Source: Nocardioides ginsengisegetis
GTDB lineage: Bacteria; Actinomycetota; Actinomycetes; Propionibacteriales; Nocardioidaceae
Direction of reading: 5' to 3'
DNA: 64,000 nucleotides
NCBI RefSeq assembly: GCF_014138045.1
Contig: NZ_JACGXA010000001.1
Location: forward strand, 3,927,345 to 3,991,344
In this document: piece by piece, positions 8,706 through 16,839 of the stretch
Numbering within the stretch: the first letter of the stretch is position 1
Layout of the letters: every line of letters begins with the position of its first letter
Notes under the pieces: model-generated
Seen by the model: only the letters and a program-made list of their open reading frames with translations
Databases searched by the model: none
What the model was told of the DNA's origin: nothing
Translations under genes and position numbers: made by a program

Positions 8706-10280
8706 ATGCTCGACCGACCTCGCCTCGTCACGCTGAGCTGGGCACTGGCCTGCTTCGCCGCCTTCTCGCTGATCGCGCTCGCCGTGACGCAGGGCTGGGG
8801 CCCGCTCGACAGCTTCGACGACCGGGGCAAGGGCCTGGAGAGCTGGTCGGTCGACACGACCTGGATCCGGCAGCCGCTGAAGGTCATCGAGGTCTGCTTC
8901 GCGACCTGGGGCATGACCGTGCTGACCACGATCCTGGCCGGCGCGATGCTGCTCAAGCGGCACCGGCGGGCGGCGATCTTCGCCGTGGTCATCATGGTGT
9001 CCACCTCGCTGCTCACGACGTTCCTCAAGGCGCAGTTCGGTCGCGTCCGGCCGCCGTGGCAGAACCCCGAGGACCTGCTGCACAGCCAGTCCTTCCCCAG
9101 CGGCCACGCGTCGTCGGTGACGGCGTACGCCGGCATCTGCGTGGTGCTGATCGTGATGCTGATCCGGCGGGCCAGCACGCGGCGCCTCCTCTATGCCGGC
9201 CTCGTGGTCGTCGTGCTCGTCGTGATGGCCGACCGGGTGCTGCTCGGGCGCCACTACCCCAGCGACGTCACCGCCGGTGCGCTGCTCGGCGCCGGGATGG
9301 TGCTGCTGGGCCTGACGATCTACAGCCCGCTGCCGCGCAGCCACGCCGAGAGCGCTGAGCCGCTGCCCGAGGTGCTGCCGTCCGCGCGCAAGCTCGCGGT
9401 GGTGCTGAACCCGATCAAGGTCGAGGACGTCGGGCAGTTCCGGTCGATCGTGTCCACGATGGCGCGCGAGGCAGGCTGGTCCGAGCCGAGCTGGCACTAC
9501 ACGACCGTCGAGGACCCGGGCACCGGCATGGCCGAGGCCGCCTCGATCGAGGGCGCCGACCTGGTCCTCGTCTGCGGCGGCGACGGGACCGTCCGCGAGG
9601 TCTGCGCGGAGCTGGCCGGCACCGGCATCCCGGTCGGCATCATCCCGGCCGGCACCGGCAACCTGCTGGCCCGCAACCTGGGCATCCCGCTCTACCTGCG
9701 CGCCGCGATCGACGTCGCCCTGACCGGGCAGGACCGCGCCATCGACCTGGTCCGCGTCGGCGGCGACGAGATCGAGGACACCCACTTCATGGTGATGGCC
9801 GGCATGGGATTCGACGCCGCGATCATGGAGGGGGTCAACGAGGACCTGAAGAAGCGGGTCGGCTGGGTCGCCTACGTCCTCTCCGGCCTGAAGTCCCTGA
9901 TGTTCCCGGCCGTGAAGGTCGAGGTCTCGGTCGACGGCGGGGAGTTCACCCGGCACCGCGCCCGCACCGTCGTGGTCGGCAACGTCGGCTTCCTGCAGGC
10001 CGGCCTGCCGCTGCTCCCCGACGCCGCCATCGACGACGGGCTGCTCGACGTGGTGATCCTGCACCCGCGCAACTTCTTCTCCTGGATCCCGCTCGCCTGG
10101 CGGGTGCTGCTCAAGCTCAAGCACACCGACGACCTGGTCAACCGGATGACCGGCTCGTCCGTGGTGATCCGGTGCTCCACCGACACCCCCCGCCAGCTCG
10201 ACGGCGACTCGATCGGTCCCGGCCGCGAGCTGCGCATGGAGTGCATCCACGGCAGGGCATTGGTCCGCGTCCCCCGCTGA
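8706..10280 (+). CDS. PAP2 phosphatase-diacylglycerol kinase fusion protein
   Basis: This 524-residue two-domain protein starts with a PAP2 membrane phosphatase (about 1-215) with several membrane segments and the three PAP2 motifs: [18 protein letters not shown] and [11 protein letters not shown]. Residues about 225-524 are a diacylglycerol/sphingosine kinase catalytic domain with [15 protein letters not shown] and [12 protein letters not shown]. The kinase half would phosphorylate diacylglycerol or a related lipid at the inner leaflet, and the phosphatase half removes a lipid phosphate or pyrophosphate. Joining opposing chemistries suggests a lipid-recycling role, which is inference. ATG 8706 is preferred over GTG 8700. 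Confidence 0.9.
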   Translation: MLDRPRLVTLSWALACFAAFSLIALAVTQGWGPLDSFDDRGKGLESWSVDTTWIRQPLKVIEVCFATWGMTVLTTILAGAMLLKRHRRAAIFAVVIMVSTSLLTTFLKAQFGRVRPPWQNPEDLLHSQSFPSGHASSVTAYAGICVVLIVMLIRRASTRRLLYAGLVVVVLVVMADRVLLGRHYPSDVTAGALLGAGMVLLGLTIYSPLPRSHAESAEPLPEVLPSARKLAVVLNPIKVEDVGQFRSIVSTMAREAGWSEPSWHYTTVEDPGTGMAEAASIEGADLVLVCGGDGTVREVCAELAGTGIPVGIIPAGTGNLLARNLGIPLYLRAAIDVALTGQDRAIDLVRVGGDEIEDTHFMVMAGMGFDAAIMEGVNEDLKKRVGWVAYVLSGLKSLMFPAVKVEVSVDGGEFTRHRARTVVVGNVGFLQAGLPLLPDAAIDDGLLDVVILHPRNFFSWIPLAWRVLLKLKHTDDLVNRMTGSSVVIRCSTDTPRQLDGDSIGPGRELRMECIHGRALVRVPR

Positions 10281-10301
10281 CCGCACCCCCTCGATGGGGG
10301 G

Positions 10302-10700
10302 TCAGGGACGGGCGTGGTCGATCGCCTCGTCCTCCTCCGGCGAGAGCTGCTGCTCGCAGCTCCAGCCGGCGATGCTCTTGGCGTAGGTGCGGGCCTCGCT
10401 GCGGCCGTGGATCGAGGTGAGGACCACGCCGTTGCCACCGTCGTCGAGGATCGCCACAGACCAGGACAGGTGGCCGCCCATGTCGCCGAAGGCGTCGTAC
10501 CGGACGACGGCGAGGTGGCGGAGCGCGTCGCGGGTCTCGGCGCGGAGAGCGGCGACCTCCTGGCGCAGGCCGTGCACGTCCTCGGGCAGGGCGTCGGCAC
10601 CGGACCCGCGGCGGCCGGCGCTGAGGCGGCGCAGGGCGATGACGGAGAAGATCAGCCCCACCAGGGCGACGACGAGGGCGGCAATGGCGAGGAAGGTCAC
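10302..10700 (-). CDS. DUF4446 family membrane-anchored protein
   Basis: This 132-residue protein has one N-terminal membrane helix (residues about 4-25), a coiled-coil stretch (about 42-62, VHGLRQEVAALRAETRDAL) and the DUF4446 core with VVRYDAFGDMGGHLSWSVAILD. The family is widespread in Gram-positives, usually near chromosome-partition or sporulation genes, but has no known activity. The GTG start follows TAGGCT by six bases. It is convergent with the lipid kinase gene and divergent from pheA. Confidence 0.85.
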   Translation of the reverse strand: MTFLAIAALVVALVGLIFSVIALRRLSAGRRGSGADALPEDVHGLRQEVAALRAETRDALRHLAVVRYDAFGDMGGHLSWSVAILDDGGNGVVLTSIHGRSEARTYAKSIAGWSCEQQLSPEEDEAIDHARP

Positions 10701-10802
10701 CGGGAGAGCCTAGGAGCGGCATCCGGTCGGACCGCGCAGGCGCGCTCGCCACCCCTCGGTCGAGCACGGGATCGGGGGGTGCGGCCGTGGGAAACTGGCG
10801 CC

Positions 10803-11648
10803 GTGACCGCTGAGCAGACCCGCCGGATCGCCTACCAGGGCGAGCCCGGCGCCAACTCCCACATCGTGTGCAAGGAGCACTACCCCGCGATGGAGGCGCT
10901 CGCGTGCGCGTCGTTCGAGGACGTGTTCGCCGCGGTGGAGTCGGGTGAGGCGGACCTGGCGATGATCCCGATCGACAACTCGATCGCGGGCCGGGTGGCC
11001 GACATCCACCACTTCCTCCCGGACTCCGGGCTGCACATCGTCGCCGAGCACTTCCTGCGGATCCGGTTCAGCCTGATGGCCGTGCCGGGGACCTCGCTGG
11101 AGGAGATCAAGACCGTGCACAGCCACGTGCACGCGCTCGGGCAGTGCCGCAAGATCATCCGCGAGCACGGCCTGCGCCCGATCATCTCGGGCGACACCGC
11201 GGGCGCCGCCCGCGAGGTGGCCGAGGCCGGGGACCGCACGCAGGCGGCCATCTCGCCGCCGCTGGCCGCGGAGATCTACGGGCTGGAGGTGCTGGCCGAC
11301 GACGTCGAGGACGAGGACCACAACACCACGCGCTTCGTGGTGCTCTCCCGGGAGTACGTCGAGGCGCGACCCGGCAACGGGCCGGTCGTCACGAGCTTCA
11401 TCTTCAACGTGCGCAACCTGCCGGCCGCGCTCTACAAGGCGCTCGGCGGCTTCGCGACCAACGGCGTGAACATGACCAAGCTGGAGAGCTACATGGTCGG
11501 CGGGCACTTCACCGCGACGCAGTTCCTCGCCGAGGTCGACGGGCACCCCGAGGACGTCGGGGTGAGGAACGCGCTCGAGGAGCTGGCGTTCTTCACCACC
11601 GACGTGAAGATCCTCGGGGTCTACCCCGCGGACGACTTCCGGGCCTGA
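10803..11648 (+). CDS. pheA: Prephenate dehydratase
   Basis: This 281-residue monofunctional enzyme converts prephenate to phenylpyruvate in phenylalanine synthesis. The catalytic periplasmic-binding-like region (about 8-190) includes YQGEPGANS, the substrate-binding PIDNSIAGRV and the signature NTTRFVVLS. A C-terminal ACT domain (about 200-275, with LPAALYKALGGFATNGVNM and LESYM) should give feedback inhibition by phenylalanine. No chorismate mutase domain is fused. GTG 10803 is preceded by a weak GAAACT box at six bases. The VOC gene on the opposite strand converges on it with a 10-base gap. Confidence 0.95.
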   Translation: MTAEQTRRIAYQGEPGANSHIVCKEHYPAMEALACASFEDVFAAVESGEADLAMIPIDNSIAGRVADIHHFLPDSGLHIVAEHFLRIRFSLMAVPGTSLEEIKTVHSHVHALGQCRKIIREHGLRPIISGDTAGAAREVAEAGDRTQAAISPPLAAEIYGLEVLADDVEDEDHNTTRFVVLSREYVEARPGNGPVVTSFIFNVRNLPAALYKALGGFATNGVNMTKLESYMVGGHFTATQFLAEVDGHPEDVGVRNALEELAFFTTDVKILGVYPADDFRA

Positions 11649-11658
11649 GCCCCGGGGC

Positions 11659-12438
11659 TCAGGACTCGGACGGGTTCTGCATCAGGTTGAACATCGCCCC
11701 CTGCGGGTCGGACAGCACGGCCATGCGGCCCACGCCCGGCACGTCGAACGCGGGGGCGACGACCTGGCCGCCGAGCGACTCGGCCTGGGCGACCGTCTCG
11801 TCGACGCTGGTGACGTTGAAGTAGACGTTCCAGTGCGGGGGGATCCCCTCCATCGGCGGCAGCATCGCGCCACCCACCGGACGGCCACCGGAGACCAGGG
11901 TCGTGTAGGAGCCACCGGGCATGTCCTGGGCCTGCCACTCGACGCCGAGCACGTCGGCGTAGAACTTCGTGGCGGTCTCGAGGTCGGGGGACACCAGCTC
12001 GTTCCAGATGGGGGTGCCGGGCTCGTTGGCGCGGATCGTCCCGATGGTGGCGCCGGCCTGCCAGAGGTTGACCCGGGCACCGGTCGGATCCTGGATGGAG
12101 GCCATCCGGCCGAGGTCCATCACGTCGAAGGGGCCGGCCTCGACCTTGCCGCCCGCATCGGCGACCTTGGCCGCGGTGGCGTCGACGTCGTCGACGGTCA
12201 GGTAGACGCCCCAGAAGGCGGGGTGCCCGGCGAGCTCGGGCATCTGGCCGCTGATGCCGGCGACCGAGTCGCCGTCCTTCTCGGCCGCGAGGTAGACGTT
12301 GCCCTGGTCGTCGAGCGGGACGTCCTGGACGTCCCAGCCGAACAGCGCACCGTAGAAGGCCTTCGCGGCCTGCTGGTCGGGGGTCATCAGCTCGACGTAG
12401 CTGGGCGTGCCCTGGGTGTAGGACTCGATCTTCGGCAT
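11659..12438 (-). CDS. VOC family protein with two glyoxalase-like domains
   Basis: This 259-residue protein is a tandem duplication of the vicinal-oxygen-chelate fold. Each half begins with a paired element (SYVELMTPDQQAAKAFYGALFGW and WNELVSPDLETATKFYADVLG) and ends with a DPTGA or DPQGA turn. The architecture matches the mycobacterial CFP30B family. Substrate and metal use are unknown, and the usual metal-binding His/Glu set is not obvious in either half. The ATG at 12438 is the family-typical start (MPKIESYTQGTPSYVEL). It is divergent from larB across 131 bases. Confidence 0.85.
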   Translation of the reverse strand: MPKIESYTQGTPSYVELMTPDQQAAKAFYGALFGWDVQDVPLDDQGNVYLAAEKDGDSVAGISGQMPELAGHPAFWGVYLTVDDVDATAAKVADAGGKVEAGPFDVMDLGRMASIQDPTGARVNLWQAGATIGTIRANEPGTPIWNELVSPDLETATKFYADVLGVEWQAQDMPGGSYTTLVSGGRPVGGAMLPPMEGIPPHWNVYFNVTSVDETVAQAESLGGQVVAPAFDVPGVGRMAVLSDPQGAMFNLMQNPSES

Positions 12439-12569
12439 GGGTGGTGCGCCTTCTTCCGTGTCTGCGGACGTGCATCCGGTCGGGTGGGTCTCGACCCCAC
12501 CCATCAGCCAACACCCGCCCACCGACACTGGCAACGGCGCGCGGGTGAACAGGCAGGTAGGTTCTCTGC

Positions 12570-13259
12570 GTGGACCAGGACGACCCCCGTACCGCCGATC
12601 TCGGCTTCGCCCGCGTCGACGTCGACCGGGCCGCCCGCACGGGCGACCCCGAGGTCGTCTACGGCGCCGGCAAGACCCCCGACCAGGTCGTGGCGATCCT
12701 GTCGGCCCTCCACGAGAAGCACCCCGAGCGTGCCGTCCTCGCGACCCGGCTGTCCGACGAGTCCCTCGACGTCGTACGCCGCGCGCTCCCCGACGCGACG
12801 ATCGACCTCGTGGCGCGCGCGGTCACCCTCGGCCCGCTCCCCGAGCCGCGCGGCACGGTCGCGGTCGTCGCCGCCGGCACCAGCGACGCCCCGGTCGCGG
12901 CCGAGGCCGCACTGACCATCCGCGTGCACGGCGCCGGCGTCGACCGCATCGACGACGTCGGTGTGGCCGGCCTGCACCGGCTGCTCGCCGTCCGGGACCG
13001 GCTCGCGACGGCCGACTGCCTCGTCGTCGTGGCCGGCATGGAGGGCGCCCTGCCCTCGGTGGTCGGCGGCCTGACCGGCGTCCCGCTCGTCGCGGTGCCG
13101 ACCTCGGTCGGCTACGGCGCCTCCTTCGGCGGCATCGCCGCCCTGCTGGGGATGCTCAACTCGTGCGCGCCCGGGGTGACGGTCGTGAACATCGACAACG
13201 GCTACGGCGCCGGCGTCTTCGCCGCCCGCGTGGCCCGGCGTGCCGAGGTCCGCCCGTGA
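12570..13259 (+). CDS. larB: Nickel pincer cofactor biosynthesis protein LarB
   Basis: This 229-residue LarB carboxylates and hydrolyses nicotinic acid adenine dinucleotide to the dicarboxylated mononucleotide, the first step to the nickel-pincer nucleotide of lactate racemase-type enzymes. The C-terminal half resembles the AIR-carboxylase PurE fold, with VAAGTSDAPVAAEAA, VVVAGMEGALPSVVGG and VPTSVGYGASFGG. TAGGTT six bases upstream of GTG 12570 supports a leaderless start. larC starts inside its stop codon as a GTGA overlap. No larE or racemase (larA) gene is in the window. Confidence 0.93.
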   Translation: MDQDDPRTADLGFARVDVDRAARTGDPEVVYGAGKTPDQVVAILSALHEKHPERAVLATRLSDESLDVVRRALPDATIDLVARAVTLGPLPEPRGTVAVVAAGTSDAPVAAEAALTIRVHGAGVDRIDDVGVAGLHRLLAVRDRLATADCLVVVAGMEGALPSVVGGLTGVPLVAVPTSVGYGASFGGIAALLGMLNSCAPGVTVVNIDNGYGAGVFAARVARRAEVRP

Positions 13260-14497
13260 CGATCTGGATCGACGCCTCGTCGGGCGCGAGCGGCGACATG
13301 CTCCTCGGCGCGCTCCTGGGCGCCGGGGTGCCGCTGGAGGTGCTGCAGGGCGCGGTCGACGCGATCGCCCCGGAGCCGGTGGCGCTGTCGGTCGAACAGG
13401 TGACCCGCAACGGCTTCGCCGCGACCCGCTGCCACGTCGAGATCGCCGACTCGGTCCACCACCGCTCGTGGCGCGACATCCGCGACCTGCTCGCCGCCGC
13501 TCCCCTCGACGAGGCCGTCCGCGACCTCGCCACCCGGACCTTCGAGCGGCTGGCGGTCGCCGAGGGCGCCGTCCACGGCTCCGACCCGCTCGACGTGCAC
13601 TTCCACGAGGTGGGTGCGCTCGACGCGATCGCCGACGTGGTCGGGGTGTGCGCGGGCTTCGTCCACCTCGGGTCTCGGCAGGCTCGACCACCGGTTCAGG
13701 CTCGACCAGCGAGCGTGGTCGTCAGCCCCGTCGCGGTCGGGTCGGGCACGGTCCGCGGCGCCCACGGCTCGATGCCGGTCCCCCCGCCGGCGGTCGCCGA
13801 GCTGCTGCGCGGCGTGCCGTCGTACGCCGGACCGCCCGGTGCCCCGGCCATGGAGCTGTGCACGCCCACCGGCGCCGCGCTGCTCACCACGCTCGCGACC
13901 GGATGGGGTCCGCAGCCGCCGATGACGACCGAGGCCATCGGCATCGGTGCCGGCGGCCGGGACCCCGAGGGGCACGCCAACGTGCTGCGGTTGCTCGTCG
14001 GTCGGGGTTTCGAGACGCTCGCTGGCGCTCGCTCCTCAACCACCGACCTGCCGCCGCTGCTCATCGAGTCCAACATCGACGACCTCGACCCGCGGGTCTG
14101 GCCGGCGGTGATCGCGGCCCTCCTCGAGGCCGGTGCGTCCGACGCCTGGCTCACCCCGATCCTGATGAAGAAGGGCCGCCCGGCCCACACCCTCAGCGTC
14201 CTCGTCGCCGCCGCGAAGGCCGCCGAGGTCCGCGCCGCGATCTTCCGCAACACCTCGACCATCGGCCTGCGCGAGCAGCCGCTCGGCAAGCACGCCCTCG
14301 ACCGCGAGATGGTCGCGGTCGAGGTCGACGGCCAGCGGATCGCCGTCAAGCTGGCCCGCCTCGGGGACGAGGTCGTCAACGCCCAGCCGGAGTACGACGA
14401 CGTGGCCCGCGTGGCCGCCGCCCTCGGCCGCCCGGTCGTGGACGTGCTCGCCGACGCGGCCGCCGCCGCCCGCCCCTTCACCAAGCAAGGACACTGA
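13256..14497 (+). CDS. larC: Nickel insertion protein LarC, carrying two repeat-encoded insertions
   Basis: This 413-residue LarC is the CTP-dependent nickel insertase that completes the pincer cofactor. Family landmarks are the start WIDASSGASGDMLLGALLGAG, HFHEVGALDAIADVVG near 115-130, SPVAVGSGTVRGAHG, ESNIDDLDPRVW near 271-282 and LMKKGRPAHTL. It is one continuous frame, unlike lactobacillar larC, which needs a frameshift. Residues about 139-155 and 251-263 are not family sequence: they are encoded by palindromic repeats at 13670-13720 and 14006-14045 that entered in frame at variable loops. Neither removes a conserved motif, so the protein is probably active. Confidence 0.92.
   Translation: MTIWIDASSGASGDMLLGALLGAGVPLEVLQGAVDAIAPEPVALSVEQVTRNGFAATRCHVEIADSVHHRSWRDIRDLLAAAPLDEAVRDLATRTFERLAVAEGAVHGSDPLDVHFHEVGALDAIADVVGVCAGFVHLGSRQARPPVQARPASVVVSPVAVGSGTVRGAHGSMPVPPPAVAELLRGVPSYAGPPGAPAMELCTPTGAALLTTLATGWGPQPPMTTEAIGIGAGGRDPEGHANVLRLLVGRGFETLAGARSSTTDLPPLLIESNIDDLDPRVWPAVIAALLEAGASDAWLTPILMKKGRPAHTLSVLVAAAKAAEVRAAIFRNTSTIGLREQPLGKHALDREMVAVEVDGQRIAVKLARLGDEVVNAQPEYDDVARVAAALGRPVVDVLADAAAAARPFTKQGH
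13670..13720 (+). repeat. Palindromic repeat inserted in frame in larC (copy 1, diverged type)
   Basis: The stretch contains GGTCTCGGCAGGCTCGACC, then a second AGGCTCGACCA unit 20 bases later, and ends in GCGTGGTC that partly pairs with the start. It resembles the dispersed palindromic repeats common between genes in Nocardioides-like genomes. It codes for about 17 Arg/Pro/Gln-rich residues between the HLG and VVVSP strings of LarC, where homologues have only a few residues. Confidence 0.6.
14006..14045 (+). repeat. Palindromic repeat inserted in frame in larC (copy 2)
   Basis: The 40-base element begins GGTTTCGAGACG and ends CCTCAACCACCG, with a variable core built on repeated GCTCGCT. The same two ends bound the element at 59882-59920 inside the alkB gene, so the two are copies of one family. 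Here it encodes RGFETLAGARSSTTD between two conserved LarC regions. Confidence 0.75.
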
Positions 14498-15093
14498 TGG
14501 ACCTCGCCGTCATCGCCCTGACGTTCGCCGCGATCTTCGTCGTCGAGCTGCCGGACAAGACGTTCGTGGCGACCCTCGTGCTCGCCACGAAGTACCGCCC
14601 CCTCCTCGTCTGGATCGGGGTCGGCCTGGCCTTCACCGTGCAGACCGTCGTGGCCGTGGCGCTGGGCCACGCGGTGACCTTCCTGCCGCAGGACCTGGTC
14701 CGCGGGGTCGCCGCCGCGATCTTCCTCGCCGGTGCGGTGCTGCTCTTCCGCGAGGGGCGCAGCCACCACCTGGCCAGTGAGGACGAGGCGGAGTTCGCCG
14801 CGAAGGCGACCGCCGCCACCGGCTGGCGGGCCGTCCTGACCTGCTTCCTGATCCTCTTCGCCGCCGAGTGGGGCGACCTGTCCCAGCTGCTGACGATCTC
14901 GCTGGTCGCCAAGTACGACGACCCGGTCGGCGTCTTCATCGGCGCCCTGGGAGCCCTCCTGGTCGTCAGCGGGCTCGCCGCGATCTCCGGGCGCACCCTG
15001 ATGCGCTTCGTGTCGCTGCACGCGCTGCACTACGTCGGGGCGGCGGTGTGCCTGCTGCTGGCCGGGATCACGACCTACGAGCTGCTGGCCTGA
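14497..15093 (+). CDS. TMEM165/GDT1 family membrane transporter
   Basis: This 198-residue membrane protein has about six membrane helices in two repeated halves, each with a form of the family motif ExGD(K/R)(S/T): ELPDKT near residue 16 and EWGDLS near 125. GDT1 proteins move Mn2+ or Ca2+ against protons. The ATG overlaps the larC stop as TGATG, so it is coupled to the nickel-cofactor genes. A link to nickel or divalent-metal handling for LarC is therefore plausible but unproven. It is the last gene of the larB-larC operon. Confidence 0.88.
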   Translation: MDLAVIALTFAAIFVVELPDKTFVATLVLATKYRPLLVWIGVGLAFTVQTVVAVALGHAVTFLPQDLVRGVAAAIFLAGAVLLFREGRSHHLASEDEAEFAAKATAATGWRAVLTCFLILFAAEWGDLSQLLTISLVAKYDDPVGVFIGALGALLVVSGLAAISGRTLMRFVSLHALHYVGAAVCLLLAGITTYELLA

Positions 15094-15112
15094 TCCGTCT
15101 AGAGTTCGGCGC

Positions 15113-16339
15113 ATGAGTCACCCCACGCACGGCGCCGACAGCGAGGTCGGGCGCCTCCGGACCGTCATGCTCCACCGCCCCGGCCCGGAGCTGAAGCGCC
15201 TGACGCCCCGCAACAACGACAAGCTGCTGTTCGACGGCATCCCGTGGGTCGCGCGCGCCCAGGAGGAGCACGACGCCTTCGCCGAGGCGCTCCGGGCCCG
15301 CGACGTCGAGGTGCTGTACCTGACCGACCTGCTCACCGAGACCCTGGCGAGCGAGGTGGCGCGCAACCACGCAATCACGACCGCCCTGGCCGGCCTGCAC
15401 CTCGGCGACACGATGCGCACCTACCTCGCGCACGCCCTGCGCGACGCCTCGCCCGAGGAGCTCACCGGCTACCTCACCGCCGGCATCCGCAACGACGAGG
15501 TCCGCGGCGGCTTCGGCCTGGTCACCTCGCTGTTCGCCAGCGACGACTTCCTCATCGATCCGCTGCCCAACCTGCTCTTCACCCGCGACTCCAGCGTCTG
15601 GGTCCAGGACCGGGTCGCGATCACGTCGCTGGCCATGCCCGCACGGACCCGCGAGACCCAGCTGACCGAGCTCATCTACACCGAGCACCCCCGCTTCCAG
15701 GGCACCCGCAAGATCCACGGCTGGCACCACGAGCACGTCGAGGGCGGCGACGTGCTCCTGCTCGCCCCGGGCGTGATCGCCGTCGGCGTCGGGGAGCGTA
15801 CGACGCCCGCCGGCGTCGAGCGCTTCGCCCGCCAGGTCTTCCACGCCGGCCTGGCCCACACCGTGCTCGCCGTGCCGATCGCGCAGGAGCGCGCGACGAT
15901 GCACCTCGACACCGTCGCCACCATGGTCGACGTCGACAAGATCGTGATGTACCCCAACGTCGCCGACTCGCTGATGGCGCACGCCGTGACGATGACCAGC
16001 GACCACGAGGACGAGGGCCGGCTGGAGCTGCGCGTCGCCGAGGCCGAGCCGTTCCTGGTCGCGGCCGCCAAGGCGATGCAGATCGACACCCTCCACCAGA
16101 TCGACACCGGTCTGGACCCCGTCACCGCCGAGCGCGAGCAGTGGGACGACGGCAACAACACCCTGGCGCTGGCGCCGCGGGTGGCCGTGGCCTACGAGCG
16201 CAACGACGAGACGAACGCCCGCCTGGAGGAGGCCGGGATCGAGGTCGTGCGGATCGCCGGCTCCGAGCTGGGCTCGGGCCGCGGCGGCCCGCGTTGCATG
16301 AGCTGCCCGATCTCGCGCGAGCCGCTGCCCGCCGGGTGA
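15113..16339 (+). CDS. arcA: Arginine deiminase
   Basis: This 408-residue enzyme hydrolyses L-arginine to citrulline and ammonia. The guanidino-modifying signatures are present: [13 protein letters not shown] around residue 145-157, the catalytic His in [15 protein letters not shown], and the nucleophile Cys398 in RCMSCPISR at the C-terminus. Length is standard. TAGAGT seven bases before ATG 15113 gives it its own leaderless promoter. No ornithine carbamoyltransferase, carbamate kinase or ArcD antiporter gene is nearby, so the energy-yielding pathway is not complete here. Confidence 0.95.
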   Translation: MSHPTHGADSEVGRLRTVMLHRPGPELKRLTPRNNDKLLFDGIPWVARAQEEHDAFAEALRARDVEVLYLTDLLTETLASEVARNHAITTALAGLHLGDTMRTYLAHALRDASPEELTGYLTAGIRNDEVRGGFGLVTSLFASDDFLIDPLPNLLFTRDSSVWVQDRVAITSLAMPARTRETQLTELIYTEHPRFQGTRKIHGWHHEHVEGGDVLLLAPGVIAVGVGERTTPAGVERFARQVFHAGLAHTVLAVPIAQERATMHLDTVATMVDVDKIVMYPNVADSLMAHAVTMTSDHEDEGRLELRVAEAEPFLVAAAKAMQIDTLHQIDTGLDPVTAEREQWDDGNNTLALAPRVAVAYERNDETNARLEEAGIEVVRIAGSELGSGRGGPRCMSCPISREPLPAG

Positions 16340-16359
16340 GCCCCGGGTGAGCCCCGGGT
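16338..16359 (+). repeat. Two tandem copies of an 11-base unit after arcA
   Basis: GAGCCCCGGGT occurs twice in direct succession, beginning within the arcA stop codon region. Each unit contains the self-complementary CCCGGG, so the pair could fold as a weak hairpin after the gene. There is no T-tract. Confidence 0.5.
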
Positions 16360-16439
16360 AAGCATCGTCACGCTGGACCTCCCCGGTCCCGTCCGCGAGG
16401 ATGTGGCCCGGGGAGGACAACCACGCGAGAGGCACCACC

Positions 16440-16832
16440 ATGGCTGAATCGTTCTTCGACACGTTCACACCGCAGGAGGTCGCGCGCATCAGCGCCGCCG
16501 GCACGGGGGTGAAGGTGCCCGAGGGCTGGTCCCCCATCTGGGAGGGCACCACGGCGGACAAGGCCTACATCATCCTGTCCGGCACCGTCTCCGTACGCCG
16601 CCACGGCGACGAGATCGCCCAGCTCGGCCCCGGCGACATCGTCGGCGAGGTCGCGATCGTCAACCACTCGCTCCGCACGGCGACCATCGTCGCCCTCACC
16701 CCGCTCGAGCTGATCCACCTCAGCGCCCAGACGGTGCGCGAGCTGTGCGGCGAGATCCCGGCCTTCGAGAAGGCCATCAGCTCCGCCACCGACGAGCGGC
16801 TCGCGAGCGACCACACGCGCGCGGCCGACTGA
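16440..16832 (+). CDS. Stand-alone cyclic-nucleotide-binding domain protein
   Basis: This 130-residue protein consists of one CNB (CAP-like) domain and nothing else. The phosphate-binding cassette is intact: Gly-Glu70 in GDIVGEVAIV and Arg79 in LRTATIVA, the residues that hold the ribose and phosphate of cAMP in CAP and PKA. There is no helix-turn-helix, kinase or transporter domain, so it is a soluble sensor or adaptor. GAGAGG lies about eight bases before the ATG. The adenylate cyclase gene follows after 7 bases on the same strand, so sensing the cyclase product is a strong inference. Confidence 0.87.
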   Translation: MAESFFDTFTPQEVARISAAGTGVKVPEGWSPIWEGTTADKAYIILSGTVSVRRHGDEIAQLGPGDIVGEVAIVNHSLRTATIVALTPLELIHLSAQTVRELCGEIPAFEKAISSATDERLASDHTRAAD

Positions 16833-16839
16833 GACCCGG

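Noticed and set aside
13256..14497. larC as a frameshifted LarC1/LarC2 pair, as in lactobacilli
   Set aside because: The frame is continuous from GTG 13256 to TGA 14497 with all conserved regions in phase.
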